From Streptomyces naganishii JCM 4654 (GTDB lineage Bacteria; Actinomycetota; Actinomycetes; Streptomycetales; Streptomycetaceae), in NCBI RefSeq assembly GCF_014650575.1, contig NZ_BMVF01000028.1, forward strand, positions 1-64,000: 64,000 bases of DNA, read 5' to 3'. The notes under the pieces are model-generated. The model did no database searches. It was not told where the DNA came from and saw only the letters and a program-made list of their open reading frames with translations. The translations under genes and the position numbers were made by a program. Each line of letters begins with the position of its first letter. Position 1 is the stretch's first letter. Shown in pieces: positions 26,188 through 35,246 of the stretch.

Positions 26188-27516
26188 ATGCGGCTCACCG
26201 TCATCGGCACCGGCTACCTGGGTGCCACGCACGCCGCCTGCATGGCGGAACTGGGACACGAGGTGGTCGGGGTCGACGTCGACGCCGGCAAGGTCGCCGC
26301 GCTGCGCGCGGGCAGGGTGCCGTTCCACGAGCCGGGGCTGGCGGACATGGTCGCCCGGCACACGGCGGGCGGACGGCTGCGCTTCACGACGTCGTACGAG
26401 GAGGCCGGCGCGTTCGGGCAGGTGCACTTCGTGTGCGTCGGCACCCCGCAGCGCAAGGACGGCGACGCGGCCGACCTGACCTGTGTAGAGGCGGCCTTCG
26501 CGGACATCGCCCGGCACGCGCGCGAGGGCGCCCTGCTGGTGGGCAAGTCCACCGTCCCGGTCGGCACGGCAGCCCGGCTCGCCGCCGCCCACGGGTCCGA
26601 GGTGGCGTGGAACCCGGAGTTCCTGCGCGAGGGCTTCGCCGTCGAGGACACGCTGCGGCCGGACCGGCTGGTGTTCGGGGTGCGCACGCGGCGGGCGGAA
26701 CGGCTGCTGCGCCGGGTCCACGCCCCCGTACTCGACGCCGGGACCCCGCTGGTGGTGACCGACTTCGCCACCGCCGAGCTGGTGAAGACGGCCGCGAACT
26801 CCTTCCTCGCCACCAAGATCTCCTTCATCAACGCGATGGCCGAGGTGTGCGAGGCGGCGGGCGGCGACGTGCGGAGACTGGCCGAGGCGCTCGGCTACGA
26901 CGACCGGATCGGGCACACCTTCCTGCGGGCCGGGGTGGGCTTCGGCGGCGGCTGTCTGCCCAAGGACATCCGCGCCTTCGCGCACCGCGCCGCCGAGCTG
27001 GGCGTGGACCTGGGCTTCCTGCGTGCCGTGGACGCGATCAACATGCGGCGCCGGGACCGGGTGATCACCCTGGCCCGCGAGCTGTGCGGGGGTACGGTGC
27101 TCGGAGCGCGGGTGGCCGTGCTCGGCGCGGCCTTCAAGCCGGACTCGGACGACGTGCGCGACTCGCCCGCGCTGAACGTGGCCGCGCGGCTCGGGCTCGA
27201 CGGCGCCGACGTCACGGTCTACGACCCGGAGGCGATGGACAACGCCCGCAAGGCGTTCCCGCTCCTCGGGTACGCGCTGTCCCTCGAGGAGGCGCTGCGC
27301 GGAGCGGACCTGGTGCTGCACCTGACGGAGTGGCCGCAGTTCCGTGAGGTGGACCCCGGGTGGGCGAGGGAACTGGTGTACCGTCCGCGGATCGTGGACG
27401 GCCGGGGAGTGCTGGACGCCGACCGCTGGACGGCGGCCGGGTGGCGGTTCAGGGCGCTGGGCAGACCGGTGCCGCAGGGGGAGACCGGGTGGACGGGGGA
27501 GGCGGAGGGGAGATGA
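26188..27516 (+). CDS. UDP-glucose 6-dehydrogenase
   Basis: 442 residues; oxidises UDP-glucose to UDP-glucuronate with two NAD+. N-terminal Rossmann GTGYLGATHAACMAELGHEV; catalytic Cys256 in GFGGGCLPKD, Lys200 in ELVKTAANSFLA. The C-terminal Rossmann domain has GAAFKPDSDDVRDSPAL. ATG at 26188 with AAAGGCGG; the TTG 30 bases upstream is not needed. The next gene, a GT2 enzyme, begins 4 bases after its stop, so the two may serve envelope polysaccharide or glycolipid synthesis. Confidence 0.93.
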   Translation: MRLTVIGTGYLGATHAACMAELGHEVVGVDVDAGKVAALRAGRVPFHEPGLADMVARHTAGGRLRFTTSYEEAGAFGQVHFVCVGTPQRKDGDAADLTCVEAAFADIARHAREGALLVGKSTVPVGTAARLAAAHGSEVAWNPEFLREGFAVEDTLRPDRLVFGVRTRRAERLLRRVHAPVLDAGTPLVVTDFATAELVKTAANSFLATKISFINAMAEVCEAAGGDVRRLAEALGYDDRIGHTFLRAGVGFGGGCLPKDIRAFAHRAAELGVDLGFLRAVDAINMRRRDRVITLARELCGGTVLGARVAVLGAAFKPDSDDVRDSPALNVAARLGLDGADVTVYDPEAMDNARKAFPLLGYALSLEEALRGADLVLHLTEWPQFREVDPGWARELVYRPRIVDGRGVLDADRWTAAGWRFRALGRPVPQGETGWTGEAEGR

Positions 27517-27520
27517 CGGG

Positions 27521-28318
27521 ATGACCGACCGGCCGGCCCAAGGCGAGCGGACGGGTCCTCCGGACGGCTCGCACGACCTGGACGGCGTGCGCGTCACCGT
27601 GGTGATGCCGACGTACAACGAGGCGGCGAACCTGCCGCGGATGGCCGAGGCGGTGCTGGCCCTGCCGCTTCGCGGGCTCCGGCTGCTGGTCGTCGACGAC
27701 TCCAGCCCGGACGGCACCGGCCGTGTCGCCGACGAACTCGCCGAGAAGCACAACGCGGCGGGCCAGGTCCGCATGGGCGTGCTGCACCGTACGCAGAAGG
27801 ACGGCCTGGGCCGGGCGTACGCGGCCGGCATGACGGCGGCGCTGGAGGACGGCGCGTCCTACGTCGTGCAGATGGACGCCGACGGCAGCCATCCGGTGGA
27901 GGCGGTGCCGCGGATGCTTCAGGCGGCGCTCGCCACCGGCGCCGGGCTGGTGGTCGGCAGCCGTTACGTGGCGGGGGGCTCGCTGGACGAGGACTGGGGC
28001 GCGCACCGGGCGCTGCTCTCCCGCTTCGCCAACACCTACGTCCGTGCTGTGCTCGGCACGGACATCGGCGACATCACCGCCGGCTTCAACCTGTGGTCGG
28101 AGCGGACCCTGCGGGACGTGGGACTGAGCACCCTGGACAGCGCGGGCTACAGCTTCCAGGTCGAGCTGAAGTACCGGGCCGTGCGCGCGGGGCACCGGGC
28201 GGTGGAGATACCGATCCGGTTCGCGGAGCGCACCGAGGGTGCGTCGAAGATGACGCTGCGTACGCAGCTGGAGTCGGCGGTGCTGCCGATCCGGCTGCGG
28301 CTGCGGGGCGACAGGTAG
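27521..28318 (+). CDS. GT2 glycosyltransferase, polyprenol-phosphate mannose synthase-like
   Basis: 265 residues. GT-A fold with VTVVMPTYNEAANLP near 25, the nucleotide-binding VVDDSSPDGTG (57-67), the metal-binding DADGSHP (119-125) and GSRYVAGG; this is the DPM1/Ppm layout. It has no transmembrane domain, as in single-domain DPM1. It likely moves mannose (or another sugar) from GDP- to polyprenyl phosphate at the membrane. ATG 27521 with GGAGGGGAG. It follows a UDP-glucose dehydrogenase by 4 bases. Confidence 0.85.
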   Translation: MTDRPAQGERTGPPDGSHDLDGVRVTVVMPTYNEAANLPRMAEAVLALPLRGLRLLVVDDSSPDGTGRVADELAEKHNAAGQVRMGVLHRTQKDGLGRAYAAGMTAALEDGASYVVQMDADGSHPVEAVPRMLQAALATGAGLVVGSRYVAGGSLDEDWGAHRALLSRFANTYVRAVLGTDIGDITAGFNLWSERTLRDVGLSTLDSAGYSFQVELKYRAVRAGHRAVEIPIRFAERTEGASKMTLRTQLESAVLPIRLRLRGDR

Positions 28319-28334
28319 CGGGCGGGCGGTGCGT

Positions 28335-28361
28335 GCGGCCGGTCCCGCGGGGGCCGGCCGC
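28335..28361. terminator. bidirectional hairpin between convergent genes
   Basis: GCGGCCGGTCCC, loop GCG, GGGGCCGGCCGC (one G-T). It separates the GT2 gene from the convergent hypothetical gene and may serve both. Confidence 0.5.
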
Positions 28362-28374
28362 TGCGGGCCCCGGC

Positions 28375-29250
28375 CTACTGGGCGGCCGCGGAGGCCTGTG
28401 CCTCGCCGCGCCGGCGGATCTGCGTGAAGGCGAACTCGGCGAGGTCGTCGCCGGTGCGGAACACCTTGGTGTCCTTGGGCGTCACGTCCTTGCCGGTGGG
28501 GAAGCCGGCGAGGGTGAAGTAGGCGTAGCGGCCGTAGGAGTTGGTGGTCGAGCGGCAGACGGCGCCGTTGCAGAACGCCTTCACGCCGCCGCCGGAAAGC
28601 GGCTTGACGATGCTCTTCTTGTCGGCCTGGCCCTTGGCCTTGGTGGCCTGTGCCTCACTGTCGAAGACGGCGACACCCAGCGTGACGGCGATGCCGTCCT
28701 TGGTGTAGGTCACCCGCATCAGACGGCCGCAGCCGTTGGCGGTGAGGACCTTGCCGAGGGTGCCCTGCGCCGCCGAGGCGCAGTCCTTGGTGTCGGCCGT
28801 CGGGCCCTTCTTGTAGACGTTGGCGCCCATGGTCAGCTGGGCGCCCGGGAAGAGGGTGTCCGGGCTCAGCGGGGCGGTGTCCTTCTTGGCGCTGGATATG
28901 AAGTCCTTGGGGTCCAGCGGGGGAGGGGCGGTGGTCGGCGCGAAGGACGGCGCCGTGGCCGAACCGCTCGGCAGGGCCGCGGTGGCGGGCAGCCGGGACG
29001 GACCGCCCTTGGCGTCGTTGTCGCCGTTCGCCGACATCACGGCCATGGCGACGGCGGCGCCGATCCCGGCGGTGGCCAGCACGCCGCCGCCGATGAACAG
29101 CAGCTTGCGCCTCTTGTTGCGCGTCTCGGACGCCTCGGCGAGCGCGGCCCAGTCCGGAGTCTGGTCGCTGCCGCCGGCGCTCCACGGCTGCTGGGAATTC
29201 GGTTTCCAGGGATCCCACTGGGACTGGGAGCCCCCCTGCCCGTAGCTCAT
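28375..29250 (-). CDS. membrane-anchored hypothetical protein
   Basis: 291 residues. Gln/Ser/Trp-rich cytoplasmic N-terminus, a basic RNKRRK stop, one membrane helix at about 49-73, a Pro/Ser/Thr-rich linker and a secreted domain of about 160 residues with four cysteines. The ATG at 29250 is chosen because TAAGAT lies exactly 7 nt upstream with no ribosome binding site (leaderless); the frame extends much further upstream but with low-quality sequence. No family recognised. Confidence 0.8.
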   Translation of the reverse strand: MSYGQGGSQSQWDPWKPNSQQPWSAGGSDQTPDWAALAEASETRNKRRKLLFIGGGVLATAGIGAAVAMAVMSANGDNDAKGGPSRLPATAALPSGSATAPSFAPTTAPPPLDPKDFISSAKKDTAPLSPDTLFPGAQLTMGANVYKKGPTADTKDCASAAQGTLGKVLTANGCGRLMRVTYTKDGIAVTLGVAVFDSEAQATKAKGQADKKSIVKPLSGGGVKAFCNGAVCRSTTNSYGRYAYFTLAGFPTGKDVTPKDTKVFRTGDDLAEFAFTQIRRRGEAQASAAAQ

Positions 29251-29257
29251 GGGGCGC

Positions 29258-29263
29258 ATCTTA
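29258..29263 (-). promoter_or_regulatory. -10 box of a leaderless transcript
   Basis: TAAGAT on the minus strand, 7 nt before the ATG at 29250. Confidence 0.5.
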
Positions 29264-29386
29264 GACGGGGGTTGAGGGCGCCCACGCCGTCCGCGGCGGG
29301 CCCGCGGGGCACCTTCCGTGCACCCCGGTACAAAGCGGCCGGCGCGCCTCGGCGGGACACGCGGGACCGGCGCCGGCGACCTCGTT

Positions 29387-29416
29387 TTGACCCCTGCGTG
29401 GCCGCGCGGGTATCCT
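29387..29416 (+). promoter_or_regulatory. promoter of rplM-rpsI
   Basis: TTGACC (29387-29392), 18 bases, TATCCT (29411-29416). It predicts a start near 29423 and a leader of about 170 nt before rplM. I see no defined regulatory fold in the leader. Confidence 0.65.
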
Positions 29417-29595
29417 GCATCTTCGTTGTGTATTGGCTTGGCTCTTCTCACGGAACCGGCCCTTACACCGGTCCACCGGGCCGATGACCAGCGACCAGCA
29501 CGCGGTTTGCGTCACCGCGGTGCGGTCAGGGCTGTCGTGATCGTCTTCGGTGACCTTGTCAGGACCACTCACTGAAGAAGCGAAGGCTACGAACC

Positions 29596-30039
29596 GTGCG
29601 TACGTACAGCCCCAAGCCCGGCGACATCACGCGCCAGTGGCACGTCATTGACGCCCAGGACGTCGTCCTGGGCCGCCTGGCGTCCACCGCCGCCACCCTT
29701 CTGCGGGGAAAGCACAAGCCGATCTACGCGCCGCACGTCGACGCTGGTGACTTCGTCATCATCATCAACGCCGACAAGGTGCACCTCTCCGGCAACAAGC
29801 GGACCCAGAAGATGGCGTACCGCCACTCCGGTTACCCGGGCGGTCTGCGGTCCGTCCGTTACGACGAGCTGCTCGACAAGAACCCCGAGAAGGCCATCGA
29901 GAAGGCCGTCAAGGGCATGCTCCCCAAGAACTCCCTGGGCCGTCAGATGCTCTCGAAGCTGAAGGTCTACAAGGGTGACCAGCACCCGCACGGCGCCCAG
30001 CAGCCGGTGCCGTTCGAGATCACCCAGGTCGCGCAGTAA
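29596..30039 (+). CDS. rplM: 50S ribosomal protein L13
   Basis: 147 residues. WHVIDAQDVVLGRLASTAAT and the C-terminal HPHGAQQPVPFEI are diagnostic. Early 50S assembly protein. GTG start with GAAGAAGCGAAGG upstream. Paired with rpsI as in most bacteria. Confidence 0.98.
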   Translation: MRTYSPKPGDITRQWHVIDAQDVVLGRLASTAATLLRGKHKPIYAPHVDAGDFVIIINADKVHLSGNKRTQKMAYRHSGYPGGLRSVRYDELLDKNPEKAIEKAVKGMLPKNSLGRQMLSKLKVYKGDQHPHGAQQPVPFEITQVAQ

Positions 30040-30081
30040 GTCCGGCCACCCCCTAAGACTGAAGAGAATCTGAGGAGAATC

Positions 30082-30594
30082 GTGGCCGAGACCACTGCCG
30101 AGCAGCCGCTCGAAGAGCTTGACATCGACAGCTACACCACCGAGTCCGAGGTGCCCGTCGAGGGCGAGTACACCTCGGAGTCCCTGGCCTCCCGCTTCGG
30201 CGAGCCCCAGCCGGCCGCCGGCCTGGGCCGCCGCAAGAACGCCATCGCCCGCGTCCGGATCGTCCCGGGCTCCGGCAAGTGGAAGATCAACGGTCGCACC
30301 CTCGAGGACTACTTCCCGAACAAGGTGCACCAGCAGGAAGTCAACGAGCCCTTCAAGGTGCTGGAGCTCGAGGGCCGTTACGACGTCGTCGCCCGCATCT
30401 CCGGCGGCGGTGTCTCCGGCCAGGCCGGCGCCCTGCGCCTCGGTGTCGCCCGCGCCCTCAACGAGGCCGACGTCGACAACAACCGCGGCCCGCTGAAGAA
30501 GGCCGGCTTCCTGCGCCGCGACGACCGTGCGGTCGAGCGCAAGAAGGCCGGTCTGAAGAAGGCCCGCAAGGCCCCGCAGTACAGCAAGCGCTAA
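30082..30594 (+). CDS. rpsI: 30S ribosomal protein S9
   Basis: 170 residues. The core from about residue 45 (GLGRRKNAIARVRIVPGSGKW) and the tail RKAPQYSKR, whose Arg contacts P-site tRNA, are normal. The first 40 residues are an acidic Glu/Thr-rich extension that E. coli S9 lacks. GTG start with TGAGGAGA upstream. Confidence 0.97.
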   Translation: MAETTAEQPLEELDIDSYTTESEVPVEGEYTSESLASRFGEPQPAAGLGRRKNAIARVRIVPGSGKWKINGRTLEDYFPNKVHQQEVNEPFKVLELEGRYDVVARISGGGVSGQAGALRLGVARALNEADVDNNRGPLKKAGFLRRDDRAVERKKAGLKKARKAPQYSKR

Positions 30595-30618
30595 ATCGGG
30601 CTGCCTGCTCGTACTCCG

Positions 30619-30660
30619 AACGCCCCGGCGGCACGCCACTGTGCCGTCGGGGCGTTCGTT
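30619..30660 (+). terminator. terminator after rpsI
   Basis: A 16-bp stem: AACGCCCCGGCGGCAC, loop GCCACT, GTGCCGTCGGGGCGTT (one G-T), then CGTTTA. Confidence 0.75.
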
Positions 30661-30758
30661 TATCACAGGACTTGGGCGTATAACGGCACAAGGTGCTCAG
30701 TGGCCGGTGTGATGGAATGCCCGGGCCCGCATGAACTGCAGCTTCCTCAGGAGGACAA

Positions 30759-32117
30759 GTGGGACGACTCTTCGGCACGGACGGCGTGCGCGGCGTCGCC
30801 AACGCGGATCTGACCGCCGAGATGGCGCTCGGCCTGTCCGTGGCGGCGGCGCACGTACTGGCCGAGGCGGGCACCTTCGAGGGCCACCGGCCGACCGCCG
30901 TGGTCGGGCGGGACCCGCGCGCGTCCGGGGAGTTCCTGGAGGCCGCGGTGGTCGCGGGCCTGGCGAGCGCGGGCGTGGACGTGCTGCGGGTGGGCGTGCT
31001 GCCGACCCCGGCGGTGGCGTACCTCACCGGCGCGCTCGGCGCCGACCTCGGTGTGATGCTGTCGGCCAGCCACAACGCCATGCCGGACAACGGCGTCAAG
31101 TTCTTCGCGCGCGGCGGCCACAAACTCGCCGACGAGCTGGAGGACCGCATCGAGAAGGTCTACGAGGAGCACCGCACCGGCGCCCCCTGGGACCGTCCGA
31201 CCGGCGCCGGCGTGGGCCGGGTGCGCGACTACGACGAGGGCTCCGACCGCTACGTCGGCCACCTCCTCAGCGTCCTCCCCAACCGTCTCGACGGCCTGCG
31301 GATCGTCCTGGACGAGGCGCACGGCGCCGCCTCGCGGGTCTCCCCGGAGGCGTTCACGCGGGCCGGTGCGCAGGTCGTGACGATCGGCGCCGAGCCGGAC
31401 GGCCTGAACATCAACGACGGCTGCGGCTCCACCCACCTCGGCAAGCTCAAGGCCGCCGTGGTCGAGCAGGGCGCCGACCTCGGCATCGCGCACGACGGCG
31501 ACGCCGACCGCTGCCTGGCCGTGGACCACACCGGTGAGGAGGTCGACGGCGACCAGATCCTGTCCGTGCTCGCGCTGGCGATGCGGGAGCGTTCCGCACT
31601 GCGCTCCGACACCGTCGTCGCGACCGTGATGTCCAACCTGGGCTTCAAGCTGGCCATGGAGCGCGAGGGCATCCACCTCGTGCAGACCGCCGTCGGCGAC
31701 CGGTACGTCCTGGAGGAGATGAAGGACAAGGACTACGCCCTCGGCGGCGAGCAGTCCGGGCACGTCATCATCCTCGACCACGCCACCACCGGCGACGGCA
31801 CGCTGACCGGCCTGCTGCTGGCCGCCCGTGTCGCCGGCAGCGGCCGTACGCTGCGGGACCTCGCCTCGGTCATGGAGCGGCTGCCGCAGGTGCTGATCAA
31901 CGTCCCCGACGTGGACAGGTCCCGCGTGAAGACCTCCGCCGACCTCGCCGCGGCCGTCGCCGAGGCCGAGCGCGAGCTCGGCGAGACCGGCCGCGTGCTG
32001 CTGCGCCCCTCCGGCACCGAGCCGCTGGTACGGGTCATGGTCGAGGCCGCCGACATCGAGCAGGCCCGCTCGGTGGCGAGCCGCCTGGCGGACGCCGTGA
32101 AGTCGGCGCTGGGCTAA
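30759..32117 (+). CDS. glmM: phosphoglucosamine mutase
   Basis: 452 residues; turns glucosamine-6-phosphate into glucosamine-1-phosphate for UDP-GlcNAc. The phosphoserine is Ser104 in MLSASHNAMPDNGVKFF, the metal loop is DGDADRCLAVD, the sugar loop GGEQSGH, and the phosphate loop RPSGTEPLVRVM. GTG start with AGGAGGAC. The partner glmS lies 3 kb downstream. Its stop overlaps the convergent DUF389 gene by 4 bases. Confidence 0.97.
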   Translation: MGRLFGTDGVRGVANADLTAEMALGLSVAAAHVLAEAGTFEGHRPTAVVGRDPRASGEFLEAAVVAGLASAGVDVLRVGVLPTPAVAYLTGALGADLGVMLSASHNAMPDNGVKFFARGGHKLADELEDRIEKVYEEHRTGAPWDRPTGAGVGRVRDYDEGSDRYVGHLLSVLPNRLDGLRIVLDEAHGAASRVSPEAFTRAGAQVVTIGAEPDGLNINDGCGSTHLGKLKAAVVEQGADLGIAHDGDADRCLAVDHTGEEVDGDQILSVLALAMRERSALRSDTVVATVMSNLGFKLAMEREGIHLVQTAVGDRYVLEEMKDKDYALGGEQSGHVIILDHATTGDGTLTGLLLAARVAGSGRTLRDLASVMERLPQVLINVPDVDRSRVKTSADLAAAVAEAERELGETGRVLLRPSGTEPLVRVMVEAADIEQARSVASRLADAVKSALG

Positions 32118-33076
32118 CCGAGTTCCGGAGCGCGCGGAGCCCCCTGCCGGACGCGCTCGCGCTGCCTGCCCCAGAACCACTTCTGGGCGAGCAGGGTGAG
32201 CGTGCCGGCCAGCACGATGCCGAACAGGTTGAGCAGGAGCTGCTCGGTGGACCCCCAGGTCTGCCGGGTGTCGCCGTAGGCGAGGGCGACGGCCGCGTTG
32301 GCGGCGGCCGGGACGGTGGTCACCGAGATGGCCACACCCACCAGCGCGCCGGACTTGGCGGAGGTCAGCGACAGCGTGCCGGCCGCGCCGGCGAGGAGCG
32401 CCACGACGAAGGCGAACGCGTCGGGGGCGTAGACGAAGCTGGTGTTGGGCCGCGCCCCCTCCAGCTTGTCCTTGCTGAACAGCCCGACGGCGTCCATGAA
32501 CAGGCTGAAGCCCACCGTCGCGGCCATCGCCAGCGCGAAGCCCACCAGCAGCGCGACCAGCGAGCGCAGCGCCAGGCGCGGGGCCCGCTGCACCAGCGCG
32601 GTGCTCACGCCGGCGAGCGGCCCGAACTCCGGGCCCACCGCCATCGCGCCCACGATCAGGACGGCGTTGTCCAGCAGCACACCGCAGGCGGCGATCATGG
32701 TGGCCAGCGTGATGAACGCGAGGTAGGTCACCGACAGGGCCGACTCCTCGTGGGTGGCGTCGGTCAGGTGCTCCCAGAGCACCGCGTCCGCGCCCTCACC
32801 GGGCGCCTCCTCCTCGGCCTCCGCCGCCCGCTCGGACAGCGACAGGTCGATGTTCTCCACGGCGATGGAACCGGACCGGTCGATCCCCAACTCCTGAAGC
32901 GCGCTCAGGAGTTCGTCCCCCGCCTCGCGTGCGACGTCGCACATCACCACGTCCCCGGCCGGGATCCGCGCCGCGCCGCGCAGCACGACGAGATGCGTGG
33001 TGCCCACCGTCTTCTCGACCAGCCGCACCACGTCGTCGGTGCGGTCGGCGGGGGTGATCAGTCGCAGATGCAGCAT
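32114..33076 (-). CDS. DUF389 family membrane protein
   Basis: 320 residues. An N-terminal soluble domain of about 105 residues is followed by five or six membrane helices. The family hallmark GAMAVGPEFGPLAG is near residue 143. Transport or sensing roles are not established for this family. The ATG is preceded by TACGCT at exactly 7 nt and by no binding site, so it is probably leaderless. It lies tail to tail with glmM. Confidence 0.88.
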   Translation of the reverse strand: MLHLRLITPADRTDDVVRLVEKTVGTTHLVVLRGAARIPAGDVVMCDVAREAGDELLSALQELGIDRSGSIAVENIDLSLSERAAEAEEEAPGEGADAVLWEHLTDATHEESALSVTYLAFITLATMIAACGVLLDNAVLIVGAMAVGPEFGPLAGVSTALVQRAPRLALRSLVALLVGFALAMAATVGFSLFMDAVGLFSKDKLEGARPNTSFVYAPDAFAFVVALLAGAAGTLSLTSAKSGALVGVAISVTTVPAAANAAVALAYGDTRQTWGSTEQLLLNLFGIVLAGTLTLLAQKWFWGRQRERVRQGAPRAPELG

Positions 33077-33083
33077 GGAGGGC

Positions 33084-33089
33084 AGCGTA
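33084..33089 (-). promoter_or_regulatory. -10 box of a leaderless transcript
   Basis: TACGCT on the minus strand, 7 nt before the DUF389 ATG. Confidence 0.5.
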
Positions 33090-33122
33090 GACGCCGGTGA
33101 TCCCCGCCCGTGGGCCGCCCGC

Positions 33123-34112
33123 TCACAACTTGCGCAGGCTGAGCCGCTGCACCTTGTGGTCGGGGCCCTTGCGCAGCACGAGGGTGGCCCGGCCGCGGGT
33201 CGGGGCGATGTTCTCCACCAGGTTGGGCTTGTTGATGGTCCGCCACATGGTGCGGGCGTAGTCGAGCGCCTCGTCCTCGGAGACCTGGGTGTACCTGCGG
33301 AAGTACGAGGACGGGTCCTGGAAGGCGGTCGCGCGCAGCTTGCGGAACCGGTTGAGGTACCACTGCTCGATGTCCTCGGTGCGGGCGTCGACGTACACGC
33401 TGAAGTCGAAGTAGTCGGCGAGGCCGACCCGGGTGCGGCCGTCCTTGCCGGGCAGGGCGGGCTGGAGGACGTTGAGGCCCTCGACGATCAGGATGTCGGG
33501 CCGCCGCACGACGAGCCGCTCACCGGGCACGATGTCGTAGATCAGGTGGGAGTAGACGGGCGCGGAGACCTCGCCCTTGCCCGCCTTGATGTCGGCGACG
33601 AACCGGGTCAGCGCCCGCCTGTCGTACGACTCCGGGAACCCCTTGCGGGACATCAGCCCGCGGTCCTCCAGTTCCCGCGTGGGCAGCAGGAACCCGTCCG
33701 TCGTCACCAGCTCCACGCGCGGATGCTCGGGCCACCGCGACAGCAGCGCCTGGAGGAGCCGGGCCACGGTCGACTTCCCCACGGCGACCGACCCCGCGAC
33801 GCCGATCACGAACGGCGTCCCCGACTGGGACCCCTGCTCACCGAGGAACGTGTTCAGCGCGCTGCGCAGGCGGTCGGTCGCGCCGACGTACAGGTTCAGC
33901 AGCCGCGACAGCGGCAGGTAGATGTCCCGTACCTCATCGAGGTCGATGACGTCACCGAGCCCGCGCAGCCGCTCCACCTCCTCGGCGCTCAGCGGCAACG
34001 GCGTCTTGTCACGCAGCGCGCTCCACTCGGCACGGGTGAGGTCGACGTAGGGAGTCGCCTCCGGCCGCTGCCGGTGGGCGCTCCGGGGCATCGAGGGGAC
34101 CGGAGAGATCAC
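33123..34112 (-). CDS. coaA: type I pantothenate kinase
   Basis: 329 residues; phosphorylates pantothenate, the first step of CoA synthesis. The P-loop GVAGSVAVGKST ends with Lys113-Ser-Thr; VTTDGFLLP, YDFVVDA-like FDFSVYVDA and the IVEGLNVLQ motif follow. GTG start at 34112 (MISPVPSMPRS). It is oriented away from the lipoprotein gene. TAACAA lies 6 nt before the start, so this mRNA too may be leaderless. Confidence 0.96.
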   Translation of the reverse strand: MISPVPSMPRSAHRQRPEATPYVDLTRAEWSALRDKTPLPLSAEEVERLRGLGDVIDLDEVRDIYLPLSRLLNLYVGATDRLRSALNTFLGEQGSQSGTPFVIGVAGSVAVGKSTVARLLQALLSRWPEHPRVELVTTDGFLLPTRELEDRGLMSRKGFPESYDRRALTRFVADIKAGKGEVSAPVYSHLIYDIVPGERLVVRRPDILIVEGLNVLQPALPGKDGRTRVGLADYFDFSVYVDARTEDIEQWYLNRFRKLRATAFQDPSSYFRRYTQVSEDEALDYARTMWRTINKPNLVENIAPTRGRATLVLRKGPDHKVQRLSLRKL

Positions 34113-34273
34113 ATTCCATTGTTAACGGAGTTTGAACGGGGTGGGGGGTGGGGTCGGTCACGTCGGACCGGCGGGCCGGTGCCCAGCCCGGGGAAAGGAC
34201 GTCCAGCCGGGCCGCCCGCCCTCCCCGGGCGAGATCACGTCCCGGTCACGGTCGGGTACCGGGTGGTGGTCTC

Positions 34274-34303
34274 TTGATCAACTGTGTGTGCCCTGTGCAT
34301 AAA
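34274..34303 (+). promoter_or_regulatory. promoter of the lipoprotein gene
   Basis: TTGATC (34274-34279), 18 bases, CATAAA (34298-34303). This AT-rich patch stands out in the divergent region between coaA and the lipoprotein gene. Confidence 0.5.
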
Positions 34304-34358
34304 GTGCGGGCAAAGCACTGGGAAAGCCAGTGTCAGCCGAAGAGAAGGTACCGCTCCG

Positions 34359-35141
34359 TTGAGGACCACCGCCCTGCGCCGCACCGCCCTCGCGGCCTCC
34401 GCCGCCACCCTCGCCCTGCTGGCCACTGCCTGCGGCGGTTCGTCCGACAGTGGGGACAAGGGCGGTGACACCAAGACCGCTCAGGCCGGGAAGACCCCGT
34501 CCGCCGCCCCCGCCAAGGCGCTCACCGCCGCCGAGCTGGAGAAGGCCGCGCTCGCCCAGGCCGACGTCAAGAGCGGCAAGGTGAGCAAGGTCGCGGCCAA
34601 GGACGACGTCGCGCAGGACAAGGCCAAGGCCGGGGACCCGGCGTGCGCCCCGCTGACGTACCTCATGGTCGGCAGCTACGTCGGCAAGCCCGCCGCCTCG
34701 GTCAAGCGCACCTACGTCGGCGACCCGAAGAAGCCCGCCGCCGGCGCGAGCGCCGAGGAGAAGCTGATGGCCGGCCTCGACCGGGCCAAGGTGATCGAGA
34801 CCCTCGCCTCCTACGACAACGGCGGCGCCGAGCAGGCGATGAAGGACCTGAAGGCGGCCGCGCAGAAGTGCGCCGGCGGCTTCTCCTACACCGTGACCGG
34901 CACCAAGAGCGAGTACGAGAAGGTCGCCACCACCCAGGCCCCCGCCGGCGGCGACGACGCGCTCGCGCTGACGCTCACCATGGCGGCCGACGGCGTGAAG
35001 GCCCCCGTCAAGGCGGTCGTCGTCCGCAAGGGCGCCACCCTCGCCTACTTCCCCGCGGTCAACCTCGCCGCCGCGGCCACCGGCAAGGACTTCGACTTCC
35101 CCGCGGAACTGGTCCAGGCCCAGCTCGGCAAGCTGAAGTGA
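34359..35141 (+). CDS. lipoprotein, function unknown
   Basis: 260 residues from a TTG start with AGAAGAGAAGG upstream. Signal peptide with lipobox ending at Cys25 (LLATAC); Gly/Ser/Asp-rich linker after it. The mature domain of about 190 residues is Ala/Lys-rich with two cysteines (about residues 95 and 172) and no enzyme motif. Streptomyces have many such DUF3558-like or LpqN-like lipoproteins, but I cannot assign one. Confidence 0.8.
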   Translation: MRTTALRRTALAASAATLALLATACGGSSDSGDKGGDTKTAQAGKTPSAAPAKALTAAELEKAALAQADVKSGKVSKVAAKDDVAQDKAKAGDPACAPLTYLMVGSYVGKPAASVKRTYVGDPKKPAAGASAEEKLMAGLDRAKVIETLASYDNGGAEQAMKDLKAAAQKCAGGFSYTVTGTKSEYEKVATTQAPAGGDDALALTLTMAADGVKAPVKAVVVRKGATLAYFPAVNLAAAATGKDFDFPAELVQAQLGKLK

Positions 35142-35233
35142 CCCCCGCCCACCGGGGCTTCCACGGCGTGCCGCCCCGGTGGGAATTTCCGATTCCGGGC
35201 ACACGGAGGCCACTTTCGGCGGGCGTCGGCCCG

Positions 35234-35239
35234 TAGGCT
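35234..35239 (+). promoter_or_regulatory. -10 box of leaderless glmS
   Basis: TAGGCT, 7 nt before the glmS ATG; no Shine-Dalgarno sequence. Confidence 0.55.
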
Positions 35240-35246
35240 GCCGCTC

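Noticed and set aside
28093..29487. Plus-strand ORF of 464 codons opposite the hypothetical membrane protein
   Set aside because: Low complexity; the minus-strand gene has a membrane helix, linker and leaderless promoter.
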